A stretch of DNA of 42,007 nt, from the NCBI RefSeq assembly GCF_007992215.1, contig NZ_BJZV01000032.1, positions 1 through 42,007 on the forward strand, given 5' to 3'. How positions within the stretch are numbered: the stretch's first letter is position 1; every line of letters starts with the position of its first letter. The position numbers and the translations under genes are program-made. Below the pieces are notes generated by a model that was not told the DNA's origin, did no database searches, and worked only from the letters and a program-made list of their open reading frames with translations. This DNA comes from Methylobacterium gnaphalii (lineage in GTDB: Bacteria; Pseudomonadota; Alphaproteobacteria; Rhizobiales; Beijerinckiaceae). Below, piece after piece: positions 15,409-22,641 of the stretch.

Positions 15409-17387
15409 GTCCGGACGCAGATGACGCTGCCGCGGCCTTCGCCGAGCGCCTCGCCTCGGCCTCCAGCCAGGAGCAATTCCTGAAGGTGATGAGCCGGGAC
15501 GATGCGCTCGCCGGCTTTCGGGCGGCGGTTCCGCACACGCTCCTGCCGCCCGAGACGGTTTCCCTGGACGACGCACTCGGGCGGGTCCTCGCCCACGACG
15601 TCGCCTCACCGATGGATGTCCCGCCCTTCGATCGCGCCCTCGTCGACGGCTTCGCGTTGCGCGCGGCGGACACGGAAGGAGCAGGGCCCGCGAGCCCGCG
15701 GCGCCTCACGCTGAATCAGGAGATCCTTGCCTGTGGCATCGCTCCGACGCTCGTCGTGCAGCCGGGCACGGCGACGCCCATCTCGACCGGCGGCATGATC
15801 CCGCGCGGCGCCGATGCCGTGGTGATGGTCGAGCATACGGAGTTCGACGCACAGACGCTTGCGGTCGATGTCCTGACTGCCGTCCGCCCGGCGCAGTTCG
15901 TCGGCTATGCTGGTGCGGACATGGCATCCGGTGAGACGGTGCTGCGCAAGGGGACGCGCATCACGGCGCGCGAGATTGGCATGCTGGCAGCCTGCGGCCT
16001 CGCTAGGGTCGACGTCGTCAAGCGACCACGTGTCGCAGTGCTGTCGACGGGCGATGAGCTTGTCGAGCCCGGCGAGCAGCTGCCCAGGGGCGCGATATAC
16101 GACTCGAACGGGGCCGTCGTCGCTGCCGCGGTGACCGAGAATGGCGGCGACCCGGTCCGGCTCGGGATCGTGCGCGACGATGCGGCCGCCCTTGAAGAAG
16201 CCCTGCGTTCGGCCCTGACAGAAAGCGACCTCGTCGTGCTCTCGGGAGGCACGTCGAAGGGCGCTGGCGACGTCTCGCACCGGGTCCTGTCCCACCTCGG
16301 CGAGCCGGGCATCCTGTTTCACGGCGTGGCGCTCAAGCCCGGCAAACCGCTCTGCGTGGCGGCAGCTCAGGGGAAGCCGATCGTCGTGTTGCCGGGGTTT
16401 CCCACCTCCGCGATGTTCACCTTCCACGACTTCGTCGTTCCCTTCCTGCGTGCGCGGGCCGGGTTGCCCCCGCGGGAAGACGAGACTGTTACGGCGCGGG
16501 TGTCCCAACGGGTGCCCTCCGAGCTCGGTCGGACCGAATTCGTGATGACGTCGCTCACCCTCGGCCCCGACGGAACCATCGCCCTGCCGCTGCCGAAGGG
16601 TTCGGGCTCGGTCACCGCCTTCTCGCAGGCTGACGGATTCTTCGCGGTGCCGGCCGCGCGGGCGGGTGTGGAGGCCGGCGAGGGCGTCTCAGTCGTTCGC
16701 CTCGGCGCCGGCATCCAGGCGCCCGATCTCACGATCGTCGGCAGCCATTGCGTCGGCCTGGACCGGGTGGTCGGCCTGCTCGCGGAGCGAGGCTACCGCG
16801 CACGCACCATATGGGTCGGATCCGCCGGTGGGCTCGCCGCTCTGCGACGCAGCGAATGTGACGTGGCCGCCATGCACCTCTTCGATCCCCAGACGGGCCT
16901 CTACAATTCACCGTTCCTCGACGAGGGAATGTCGCTCGTATCTGGCTGGCGTCGGCTTCAGGGCATCGTGTTTCGCCCCGACGACCCCAGGTTTGTCGGT
17001 CGCGAGGCAGCGACGGCGGTTGCCGCGGTGCTGTCTGATCCCGACGCCGTCATGGTCAACCGCAACGCCGGCTCGGGCACGCGGCTGCTCGTAGACGGGC
17101 TGCTGGAGGGCGCTCGACCAGCGGGGTTCTGGAACCAGCCGCGTTCGCACAACGCCGTGGCCGCCGCGGTCTCGCAGGGCAGGGCGGATTGGGGCGTGGC
17201 CATCGCGAGCGTTGCGGATGCCTATGGGCTAGGCTTCATCCCGCTGACGGAAGAGTACTACGACTTGGCGTATCGCGGGGACGCCCGAGAGGGCTCCGCG
17301 CTTGCGGCTCTCATTGCGTTGCTCGACGAGACCTCGACAGCAGAAGCGCTACGAGAACTCGGTTTCGTGCCTGCGGCGAAAGGCTAA
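15405..17387 (+). CDS. MoeA-type insertase fused to a periplasmic-binding-protein-like domain
   Basis: This 660-residue protein starts at a GTG that overlaps the previous stop (GTGA). Residues about 1-425 form a MoeA protein with PPFDRALVDGFAL, LSTGDELVEPGEQLPRGAIY, LVVLSGGTSKGAGD, VALKPGKP and VVLPGFPTSAMF. Residues about 430-660 form a type 2 binding-protein-like domain (PBP-like, PF12727 type): LTIVGSHCVGLDRVVGLLAE, then CDVAAMHLFDPQTGLYN, AVMVNRNAGSGTRLLVDGLL and ADWGVAIASVADAYGLGFIP. There is no signal peptide, so the binding domain faces the cytoplasm. It might hold molybdate or tungstate, or a pterin, for the insertase half. The gene pairs with a tungstate transporter downstream. Confidence 0.88.
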   Translation: MSPDADDAAAAFAERLASASSQEQFLKVMSRDDALAGFRAAVPHTLLPPETVSLDDALGRVLAHDVASPMDVPPFDRALVDGFALRAADTEGAGPASPRRLTLNQEILACGIAPTLVVQPGTATPISTGGMIPRGADAVVMVEHTEFDAQTLAVDVLTAVRPAQFVGYAGADMASGETVLRKGTRITAREIGMLAACGLARVDVVKRPRVAVLSTGDELVEPGEQLPRGAIYDSNGAVVAAAVTENGGDPVRLGIVRDDAAALEEALRSALTESDLVVLSGGTSKGAGDVSHRVLSHLGEPGILFHGVALKPGKPLCVAAAQGKPIVVLPGFPTSAMFTFHDFVVPFLRARAGLPPREDETVTARVSQRVPSELGRTEFVMTSLTLGPDGTIALPLPKGSGSVTAFSQADGFFAVPAARAGVEAGEGVSVVRLGAGIQAPDLTIVGSHCVGLDRVVGLLAERGYRARTIWVGSAGGLAALRRSECDVAAMHLFDPQTGLYNSPFLDEGMSLVSGWRRLQGIVFRPDDPRFVGREAATAVAAVLSDPDAVMVNRNAGSGTRLLVDGLLEGARPAGFWNQPRSHNAVAAAVSQGRADWGVAIASVADAYGLGFIPLTEEYYDLAYRGDAREGSALAALIALLDETSTAEALRELGFVPAAKG

Positions 17388-17571
17388 GCCTGCATCCTTG
17401 GGGCCGCGCGACTGAAGAACCAGGAGCCCTCGCCCTCATCCTCAGAGGTGCTCCCATCATGTCGGCTCGACGAAATCGTACGTGTCTGCCAGGGAAGATG
17501 TCGCAGCAGTCTGGCAGTTTGCACCGTGGTTTCTGCCTCCGGAGCAGCCCGATCGAAAAGGTTTCAAGGCT

Positions 17572-18822
17572 TTGGCACAGCTGACCGATGATTGCTTCGC
17601 CTTCGGCGGTAAGCTCATGCGGATCGAGGATGCGCTGGGGCTGATCGTCGAACGCATGCCGGTCGTCGCAGACATTGAGACCGTTCCGGTCCATCTGGCC
17701 GACGGGCGCATCTGCGCCGCCGACGTTCAAGCCGAATACGACTTGCCTCCCTTCGCCAATTCGGCGGTCGACGGCTACGCGGTCCGCCATGCCGACCTGA
17801 TCGAAGGGGAGCAGACTGTCCTACCGGTGACCGGACGACTACCAGCCGGCACGCCGGCGGGTCCGGGCGAAGTCGGAGGCGCAATACGGATCTTCACCGG
17901 CGCGCCACTGCCGCGGGGGGCGGATACGGTCTTCATGCAGGAGGACGTCCGCGTCGATGGAGACCACGTCCACTTACCGCCGCACCTGAAGCAAGGCGCG
18001 AATGCGCGGCCGGCCGGCGAGGATCTGTCACGTGGCCAGCTTGCGATACCTGCGGGCCGACGTCTTCGCCCACAGGACCTCGCGCTCGCGGCCGCGACGG
18101 GACATCGAACGATCGCCGTTCGCCGGAGATTGCGTGTCGCATTGTTCTCGACAGGCGATGAACTGGCGGAACCGGGTACGCCACTGCAGCCAGGGGCGGT
18201 TTACGACTCAAACCGGGTCCTGCTCGGGGCGCTCCTCCGGCGCCTCGGCGTCGATGTGAACGACCTCGGCATCCTCCGCGATGATCCCGTCACAATGTCA
18301 GCCCGGTTGTCCGAAGCCGCCAGTGGCCATGACCTGATCCTCACCTCCGGCGGTGTTTCGACGGGCGAGGAAGACCACGTGAAAGGCGCGGTCGAGGCCC
18401 TCGGACGATTGATCGTGTGGAGGCTTGCCATCAAACCGGGCCGACCGGTCGCGATCGGCTTGGTGGGCGGCACGCCATTCGTCGGCCTGCCGGGCAACCC
18501 AGTCGCGGTCTACGTGACGCTGCTCTTCATCGTACGGCCTCTTCTGGCCCAGCTCGGCGGCGCTTCGGTGGAGGTTCCTGCCGCAAGACAGGTGCGCGCC
18601 GCGTTCGAGTACCGAAAGAAGACAGGCCGGCGCGAGTTCGTGCGGGTGTCGCTGGTTCGCGGAGCTGACGGGGTTGAGGAAGCACGCAAGTTTCATCGCG
18701 ATGGGGCAGGCGTGCTGACCTCACTGACCGAGAGCGATGGTCTGGTCGAGCTTCCGGACGATACGACGTCGGTCGCTCCGGGTGACCTTCTCGCCTACTA
18801 TCCCCATGCGCTCCTCTGGTAG
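17572..18822 (+). CDS. moeA: Molybdopterin molybdenumtransferase MoeA
   Basis: This 416-residue protein has all the usual MoeA landmarks: PPFANSAVDGYAV, GAPLPRGADTVFMQED, ALFSTGDELAEPGTPLQPGA, LTSGGVSTGEEDHV, LAIKPGRPVAIG and FVGLPGNPVAVYVT. It inserts molybdate or tungstate into adenylylated molybdopterin. I chose the TTG at 17572 because the protein then begins MAQLTDDCFAFGG, as alphaproteobacterial MoeA proteins do, and GAAAAGG lies upstream. A GTG at 17482 would add 30 unlike residues. It is the third MoeA homologue in a row and the only one with every motif intact. It lies 83 bases upstream of tupB, suggesting a shared transcript and a tungsten-related role. Confidence 0.92.
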   Translation: MAQLTDDCFAFGGKLMRIEDALGLIVERMPVVADIETVPVHLADGRICAADVQAEYDLPPFANSAVDGYAVRHADLIEGEQTVLPVTGRLPAGTPAGPGEVGGAIRIFTGAPLPRGADTVFMQEDVRVDGDHVHLPPHLKQGANARPAGEDLSRGQLAIPAGRRLRPQDLALAAATGHRTIAVRRRLRVALFSTGDELAEPGTPLQPGAVYDSNRVLLGALLRRLGVDVNDLGILRDDPVTMSARLSEAASGHDLILTSGGVSTGEEDHVKGAVEALGRLIVWRLAIKPGRPVAIGLVGGTPFVGLPGNPVAVYVTLLFIVRPLLAQLGGASVEVPAARQVRAAFEYRKKTGRREFVRVSLVRGADGVEEARKFHRDGAGVLTSLTESDGLVELPDDTTSVAPGDLLAYYPHALLW

Positions 18823-18905
18823 ATCATGGGGTCGCGCCGCGCGGCGGATGTATCGATCTCTTTCCCCTGCCGCGTTGGCAGCATCCGTCACCCGGCCAGC
18901 GCACG
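18823..18905. other. moeA-tupB spacer with GC palindrome
   Basis: The spacer contains a perfect 12-base palindrome CGCCGCGCGGCG at 18835-18846 and a CCGCGTTGGCAG segment downstream. It could fold as RNA, but no known riboswitch or terminator with a U-run is recognisable. It may be a simple leader between moeA and tupB. Confidence 0.3.
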
Positions 18906-19598
18906 ATGCAAATGTTCAGTGAGATCCTTTCCCGCCTCTGGTCCTTGGACCGTGATGTGGTGTCGATTGCATGGCTCTCGCTGCGGGTCAGCGTCACCGC
19001 AGTGTGCATAGGCCTCATCCTCGGCATTCCGCTGGGCTCATTCATTGCGGTCTGCAGCTTCCCCGGCCGGGGTATCGCCATCGCCCTGCTCAATGCCTTC
19101 ATGGGCCTGCCTCCGGTGATCGTCGGACTGGCGCTCTATCTCATTCTCTCCCGCTCAGGCCCGCTCGGATCGCTCGGCCTGCTGTTCACCCCCGGCGCCA
19201 TGATCGCGGCACAAGCAACACTGGCGACGCCTCTCGTGGCTGCGCTCACTCGCCAGGTCGTTGCCGATACCGCGGTCCATCTGGGAGAGCAGTTGCGCTC
19301 CCTCGGCCTATCCGCTCCTCTGCAAGCCGCCGCGATGATCTACGACGTTCGGTTTTCCCTGGTGACGGCAGCGCTTGCCGCTTTCGGGCGGGCCATCTCG
19401 GAGATCGGTGCCGTTCTCGTTGTCGGCGGCAATATCGACGGGTTCACCCGCACCATGACGACGGCGATCTCGCTCGAAACGCAGAAAGGCGACCTGAGCC
19501 TTGCCTTGGCGCTCGGCGTGGTCCTGATGAGCCTCGTTGTCCTCGTGAACATGTTCGCATCTCTTCTCCGTCGGCACGCGGCTCGCGCCTACGGATGA
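18906..19598 (+). CDS. tupB: Tungstate ABC transporter permease TupB
   Basis: This 230-residue inner-membrane protein has about five hydrophobic helices. It also has the binding-protein-dependent permease loop for contact with the ATPase, around LGEQLRSLGLSAPLQAAAMI. The sequence SEIGAVLVVGGNIDGFTRTM, followed by TTAISLETQKGDLSLALALG, is characteristic of the TupB/WtpB-like tungstate branch. ATG 18906 is used; ATG 18912 is an equally possible start, and neither has a strong ribosome site. The stop overlaps the tupC start by 4 bases. With TupC and TupA it would import tungstate, the metal needed by the FDH1 enzyme encoded downstream. Confidence 0.92.
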   Translation: MQMFSEILSRLWSLDRDVVSIAWLSLRVSVTAVCIGLILGIPLGSFIAVCSFPGRGIAIALLNAFMGLPPVIVGLALYLILSRSGPLGSLGLLFTPGAMIAAQATLATPLVAALTRQVVADTAVHLGEQLRSLGLSAPLQAAAMIYDVRFSLVTAALAAFGRAISEIGAVLVVGGNIDGFTRTMTTAISLETQKGDLSLALALGVVLMSLVVLVNMFASLLRRHAARAYG

Positions 19599-20305
19599 AC
19601 AATTCCCCCTTCATACATCTCAGCAATGCGAGGCTGACGCTCGACGGTCGGCTGGTCCTGGATCGCTTGGCTATGGAAGTCGATCGCGGGATCGTAACCG
19701 CCCTGATCGGTCCCAACGGCGCGGGGAAAAGCGTGACGCTGAGGTTGATCGACGGTCTGCTGAAACCCGACTCGGGAACGATCACCGTCGGCGCAGGGCG
19801 TCGCGCCTTCGTCTTCCAGCGCCCAGCACTCGTGCGCGCCAGCACGGCGGCCAATGTGGCGCTTGCCCTCGTGAACATGTCTCGTCGCGAGCGTTCCATG
19901 CGGACCGACGCCGCTTTGGCTCGTGTCGGCCTTGCCGGCCGTGCTCGGGATGCGGCAACGCGTCTTTCCGGAGGGGAACAGCAACGATTGGCGCTCGCGC
20001 GAGCCTGGGCGACGAGACCCGACCTCCTCCTCCTTGACGAGCCCACCGCGAACCTTGATCCCACGTCGACCGAAATCGTCGAAGGATTGATCGCCGAAAT
20101 GGCACGTGCGGGCACCACCGTACTCGTTGTCTCGCACAATCTCGGACAGGTCGCGCGGCTTGCCGCCAAGGCTATCGTCCTGACGTCGGGCCGTGCCGTG
20201 GAGCAAGGTCCGACCCGGCAAATCCTATTCTCGCCGCGAACACCCGAGACGAAAGCCTATCTAGCTGGGGAACTACCGTGGACATCCTTCGCCGCTGTCT
20301 CTTGA
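19595..20305 (+). CDS. tupC: Tungstate ABC transporter ATPase TupC
   Basis: This 236-residue ATP-binding subunit has Walker A GPNGAGKS, the Q-loop FVFQRPALVR, the signature LSGGEQQRLALARA, Walker B LLLLDEPTANLD and the switch histidine in VVSHNLGQ. It powers tungstate import through TupB. The start at 19595 forms an ATGA overlap with tupB. Its last 28 bases overlap the start of tupA, so all three genes are translationally coupled. No C-terminal TOBE regulatory domain follows the ATPase core, unlike ModC, so transport is unlikely to be trans-inhibited through that route. Confidence 0.93.
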   Translation: MNNSPFIHLSNARLTLDGRLVLDRLAMEVDRGIVTALIGPNGAGKSVTLRLIDGLLKPDSGTITVGAGRRAFVFQRPALVRASTAANVALALVNMSRRERSMRTDAALARVGLAGRARDAATRLSGGEQQRLALARAWATRPDLLLLDEPTANLDPTSTEIVEGLIAEMARAGTTVLVVSHNLGQVARLAAKAIVLTSGRAVEQGPTRQILFSPRTPETKAYLAGELPWTSFAAVS

Positions 20306-21123
20306 GCCTTTTGCTGGCTGCTGTCTCAGGTGTTGTCGACCTCAGGAACACCGCTTTCGCGGGTGCAACCTCGATCGTCGTTGCGTCAACGACGTCGACC
20401 GAGCAGTCAGGATTGTTCAAGCATATCCTTCCGCTGTTTCGGGAAAAGACCGGGATCGACGTGAAAGTGGTCGCTTTGGGCACCGGCCAGGCACTCGACG
20501 CAGCACGCAGAGGGGACGCCGACGTGGTCTTGGTTCACGATCGTCCGGCAGAGGACAAATTCCTCGCGGACGGTTTCGCGAGCAGGCGCTACGACGTGAT
20601 GTATAATGACTTCGTCCTGGTGGGTCCTTCATCGGATCCGGCCAGCGTACGCGGCCTTGGGGTCCGCGAAGCCTTCGCCAAGCTGGCAGCCGCAAAGGCG
20701 CCTTTCGTCTCACGTGGAGACCGATCGGGTACCCATGGCGCTGAGCTGCGCGCCTGGAAGGATGCCGGCGTCGATCTGCCTGCTGCGCGCGGCGACTGGT
20801 ATCGTGATGTCGGCCAAGGAATGGGTCCTGCCCTCAATACAGCTTCCGCGCAGAGCGCCTACCTTCTGGCCGACCGAGGGACATGGCTCTCCTTCAAGAA
20901 CCGTGGCGACCTCGTCATACTGGTGCAGGGGGATCCGAGCCTGTTCAATCCCTACGGCGCGATGCTGGTGAATCCTGAGAAGCATCCTGGCGTGAAGGCA
21001 GAGGAAGGACAGGCTTTCATCGATTGGCTGGTTTCGGAAGAGGGCCGGCAGGCCATATCGAGCTTCAAGGTTGGAGGCGAACAACTATTCTTCCCAGCCA
21101 CCGGGAAGACGGCGGGTCCCTGA
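20278..21123 (+). CDS. tupA: Tungstate-binding periplasmic protein TupA
   Basis: This 281-residue protein starts at GTG 20278, inside the end of tupC. Residues 1-28 form a signal peptide ending NTAFA. The mature protein begins with the STTSTEQSGL segment, which carries the TTTS-like oxyanion-binding loop of TupA proteins. RGDRSGTHGAELRAW and GMGPALNTASAQSAYLLADR are the other conserved family blocks. It captures tungstate in the periplasm for TupBC. The length is normal. It ends 10 bases from the stop of a facing small gene, without an obvious strong terminator between them. Confidence 0.94.
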   Translation: MDILRRCLLSLLLAAVSGVVDLRNTAFAGATSIVVASTTSTEQSGLFKHILPLFREKTGIDVKVVALGTGQALDAARRGDADVVLVHDRPAEDKFLADGFASRRYDVMYNDFVLVGPSSDPASVRGLGVREAFAKLAAAKAPFVSRGDRSGTHGAELRAWKDAGVDLPAARGDWYRDVGQGMGPALNTASAQSAYLLADRGTWLSFKNRGDLVILVQGDPSLFNPYGAMLVNPEKHPGVKAEEGQAFIDWLVSEEGRQAISSFKVGGEQLFFPATGKTAGP

Positions 21124-21133
21124 GCTGAGTTCA

Positions 21134-21373
21134 TCAGCGCCGCGGAGGACCTGATTGCCGCTGACGTGCGACGTACCAGAGCCCCAGGATGACAAGGGCC
21201 ACGACCAAGCTGACCCAGACCCAGTTCAGGTCGATCGCGGCTGCCACCGCCGGTCCTGACGTCGCGTGAGATGGTCCCGACTCTGAAATCGGGGGTGCGT
21301 CCTTGGTTTGCTGCGCGAAGGCTTGGTGAAAGCTTGCGATCCAACCAAGTCCGGCAAGCGTGAGGTTTCTCAT
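21134..21373 (-). CDS. Small exported/membrane protein
   Basis: This 79-residue protein begins at ATG 21373, preceded by AAAGGGG at a spacing of 7. Residues 1-22 look like a signal peptide (ending HQAFAQQ). A Ser/Pro-rich linker follows, then one transmembrane helix (WVWVSLVVALVILGLWYVA) and a basic tail. The layout is N-terminus outside, short exposed segment, single anchor. I recognise no family. It lies 25 bases downstream of the PRC-barrel gene on the same strand and probably shares its transcript. Confidence 0.6.
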   Translation of the reverse strand: MRNLTLAGLGWIASFHQAFAQQTKDAPPISESGPSHATSGPAVAAAIDLNWVWVSLVVALVILGLWYVARQRQSGPPRR

Positions 21374-21398
21374 CAGGATCCCCTTTTGCATGATGAGC

Positions 21399-22034
21399 CT
21401 ACCGGCTGGTCCCGTTAGTGCCGAAGGCCGGAGCGGCGTCCAATTGCGCCCGGGTGAGGCGGACTTCAGCGTGCCAGGGCTTACTGCCCGCAAATGTGGT
21501 CGCGGGCGTACCGTCGGGGCGAGTCGCGTCGGCCGAGCCAGTACTGTCGGTGACGCGTCCGCTGTGCTGGTTCTGGACGGCGCCGAGTACGTCCCGAGTC
21601 GTGTTCGCACCCGGCATGGATTCCGGAGCGAGCTGGGCAGTCCGCTCCGGAGCAGATGCTTCCTCCGGCGTCGTGACGGAGCTCGAGCCGCCTGTCAGAG
21701 GGACGTCGCTGAAATTCCAGGATACTTGATCGAAGGGAACGGCAACGGACTTCTCGCCCACACCCAGGAAGCCGCCGACGCCGATCACCACAGTTCGGAC
21801 GCGTGCGCTTCCGTCTAGAAGAACGTCCTCGATCTTGCCGACGCGCACGTGATCCATGCCAATCACGGGCACGCCGATGATTTCGGACACACGCAGCGTA
21901 CCGGGCTCAGGCCCTGCGAGAAATCGCGTGGCGGGTTGGTCTGATTGACCGGGGGGCGCTTCAGAGGCGCGCAGCCCGGCGTTCGTGTTGATCAGGATCC
22001 CGAGCATCGCTGCCTGAAGGAGAACCCCGCGCAT
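21399..22034 (-). CDS. Exported PRC-barrel domain protein
   Basis: This 211-residue protein has an N-terminal signal-like segment (MRGVLLQAAMLGILINTNAG). A PRC-barrel domain spans about residues 43-108: LRVSEIIGVPVIGMDHVRVG, then KIEDVLLDGSARVRTVVIGV and GEKSVAVPFDQVSW. A Ser/Thr/Pro-rich tail ends in KPWHAEVRLTRAQLDAAPAF, a phrase common in exported alphaproteobacterial PRC-barrel proteins. Such proteins are often envelope or stress related. A link to tungstate use is not shown. It is divergent from the ModE-type regulator across 112 bases. Confidence 0.82.
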   Translation of the reverse strand: MRGVLLQAAMLGILINTNAGLRASEAPPGQSDQPATRFLAGPEPGTLRVSEIIGVPVIGMDHVRVGKIEDVLLDGSARVRTVVIGVGGFLGVGEKSVAVPFDQVSWNFSDVPLTGGSSSVTTPEEASAPERTAQLAPESMPGANTTRDVLGAVQNQHSGRVTDSTGSADATRPDGTPATTFAGSKPWHAEVRLTRAQLDAAPAFGTNGTSR

Positions 22035-22146
22035 TCCCGTCTCCCGTTTTCAGTCTGGACCCTCTTCTTCTCAACCGGGCGGAAAGCCTTGTGGTTCATC
22101 AACACGATCGGCGATACGCGCACCCGGCCAGCAGTCTAGTCGTTAC

Positions 22147-22533
22147 GTGTTCCGAGATGTGGTCGATGGTGATGCGGTGGGCGAAGAAGCGAGCATAAGC
22201 TTGAGGATAGAGCTCGGTACCGACACATTGCTCGGTCCGGGAAAGGCTGCTCTCTTGGGCGGGATCCGCGAGACAGGTTCCATCGCGGCTGCGGGGCGCC
22301 GCATGGGAATGAGCTACAAGCGTGCCTGGTACCTGATCGACACCCTGAACAAGGCCTTCCGGGAGCCGCTGGTTACGGCGAGCCGTGGCGGAAAGACGGG
22401 AGGTGTCACGCAGTTGACGCCGATGGGCGACGAAATCCTCGACTGCTACCAGAGGATGGAAAGGCTGACATTGACCGCTGTTGCCGTAGAGCTGGAGCTC
22501 TTGGGCACCCTCATGAAGCCTACCGTTGCATAA
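22147..22533 (+). CDS. ModE-type winged-helix regulator lacking the metal-binding domain
   Basis: About 128 residues correspond to the N-terminal DNA-binding domain of ModE: GKAALLGGIRETGSIAAAGR, then RMGMSYKRAWYLIDTLNKAF, a wing region GGKTGGVTQLTPMG and a final dimerisation helix. The C-terminal molbindin/TOBE repeats that sense molybdate in classical ModE are absent, so it either binds the oxyanion elsewhere or acts with a partner. The start is uncertain among several GTG codons; 22147 is the longest option. Its position between tupBCA and fdh1 makes these genes the likely targets. Confidence 0.85.
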   Translation: MFRDVVDGDAVGEEASISLRIELGTDTLLGPGKAALLGGIRETGSIAAAGRRMGMSYKRAWYLIDTLNKAFREPLVTASRGGKTGGVTQLTPMGDEILDCYQRMERLTLTAVAVELELLGTLMKPTVA

Positions 22534-22592
22534 TCGAACGGGCTTAGGAGCGGACTCCTACCACTTCAGGTTGGACAAAGACAGTCCGGCGA

Positions 22593-22634
22593 AGGGGCTT
22601 CGAGGCCCCTGGCGGCAGGACCCTGCCGCCAGGG
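22593..22634. terminator. Bidirectional hairpin terminator between regulator and fdh1A
   Basis: Two stem-loops sit between convergent stops at 22533 and 22642. The main one is a perfect 13-base inverted repeat (CCCTGGCGGCAGG at 22607-22619, its complement at 22622-22634) with only two bases between arms, so about 12 pairs form. It is followed by TTCTTG. A smaller hairpin (AGGGGC/GCCCCT, 22593-22610) precedes it and overlaps slightly. This would stop transcription from both sides. Confidence 0.75.
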
Positions 22635-22641
22635 TTCTTGA

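Noticed and set aside
19444..20221. Minus-strand frames opposite tupB and tupC
   Set aside because: They are antisense shadows of the ABC transporter genes, which have intact Walker, signature and permease motifs.
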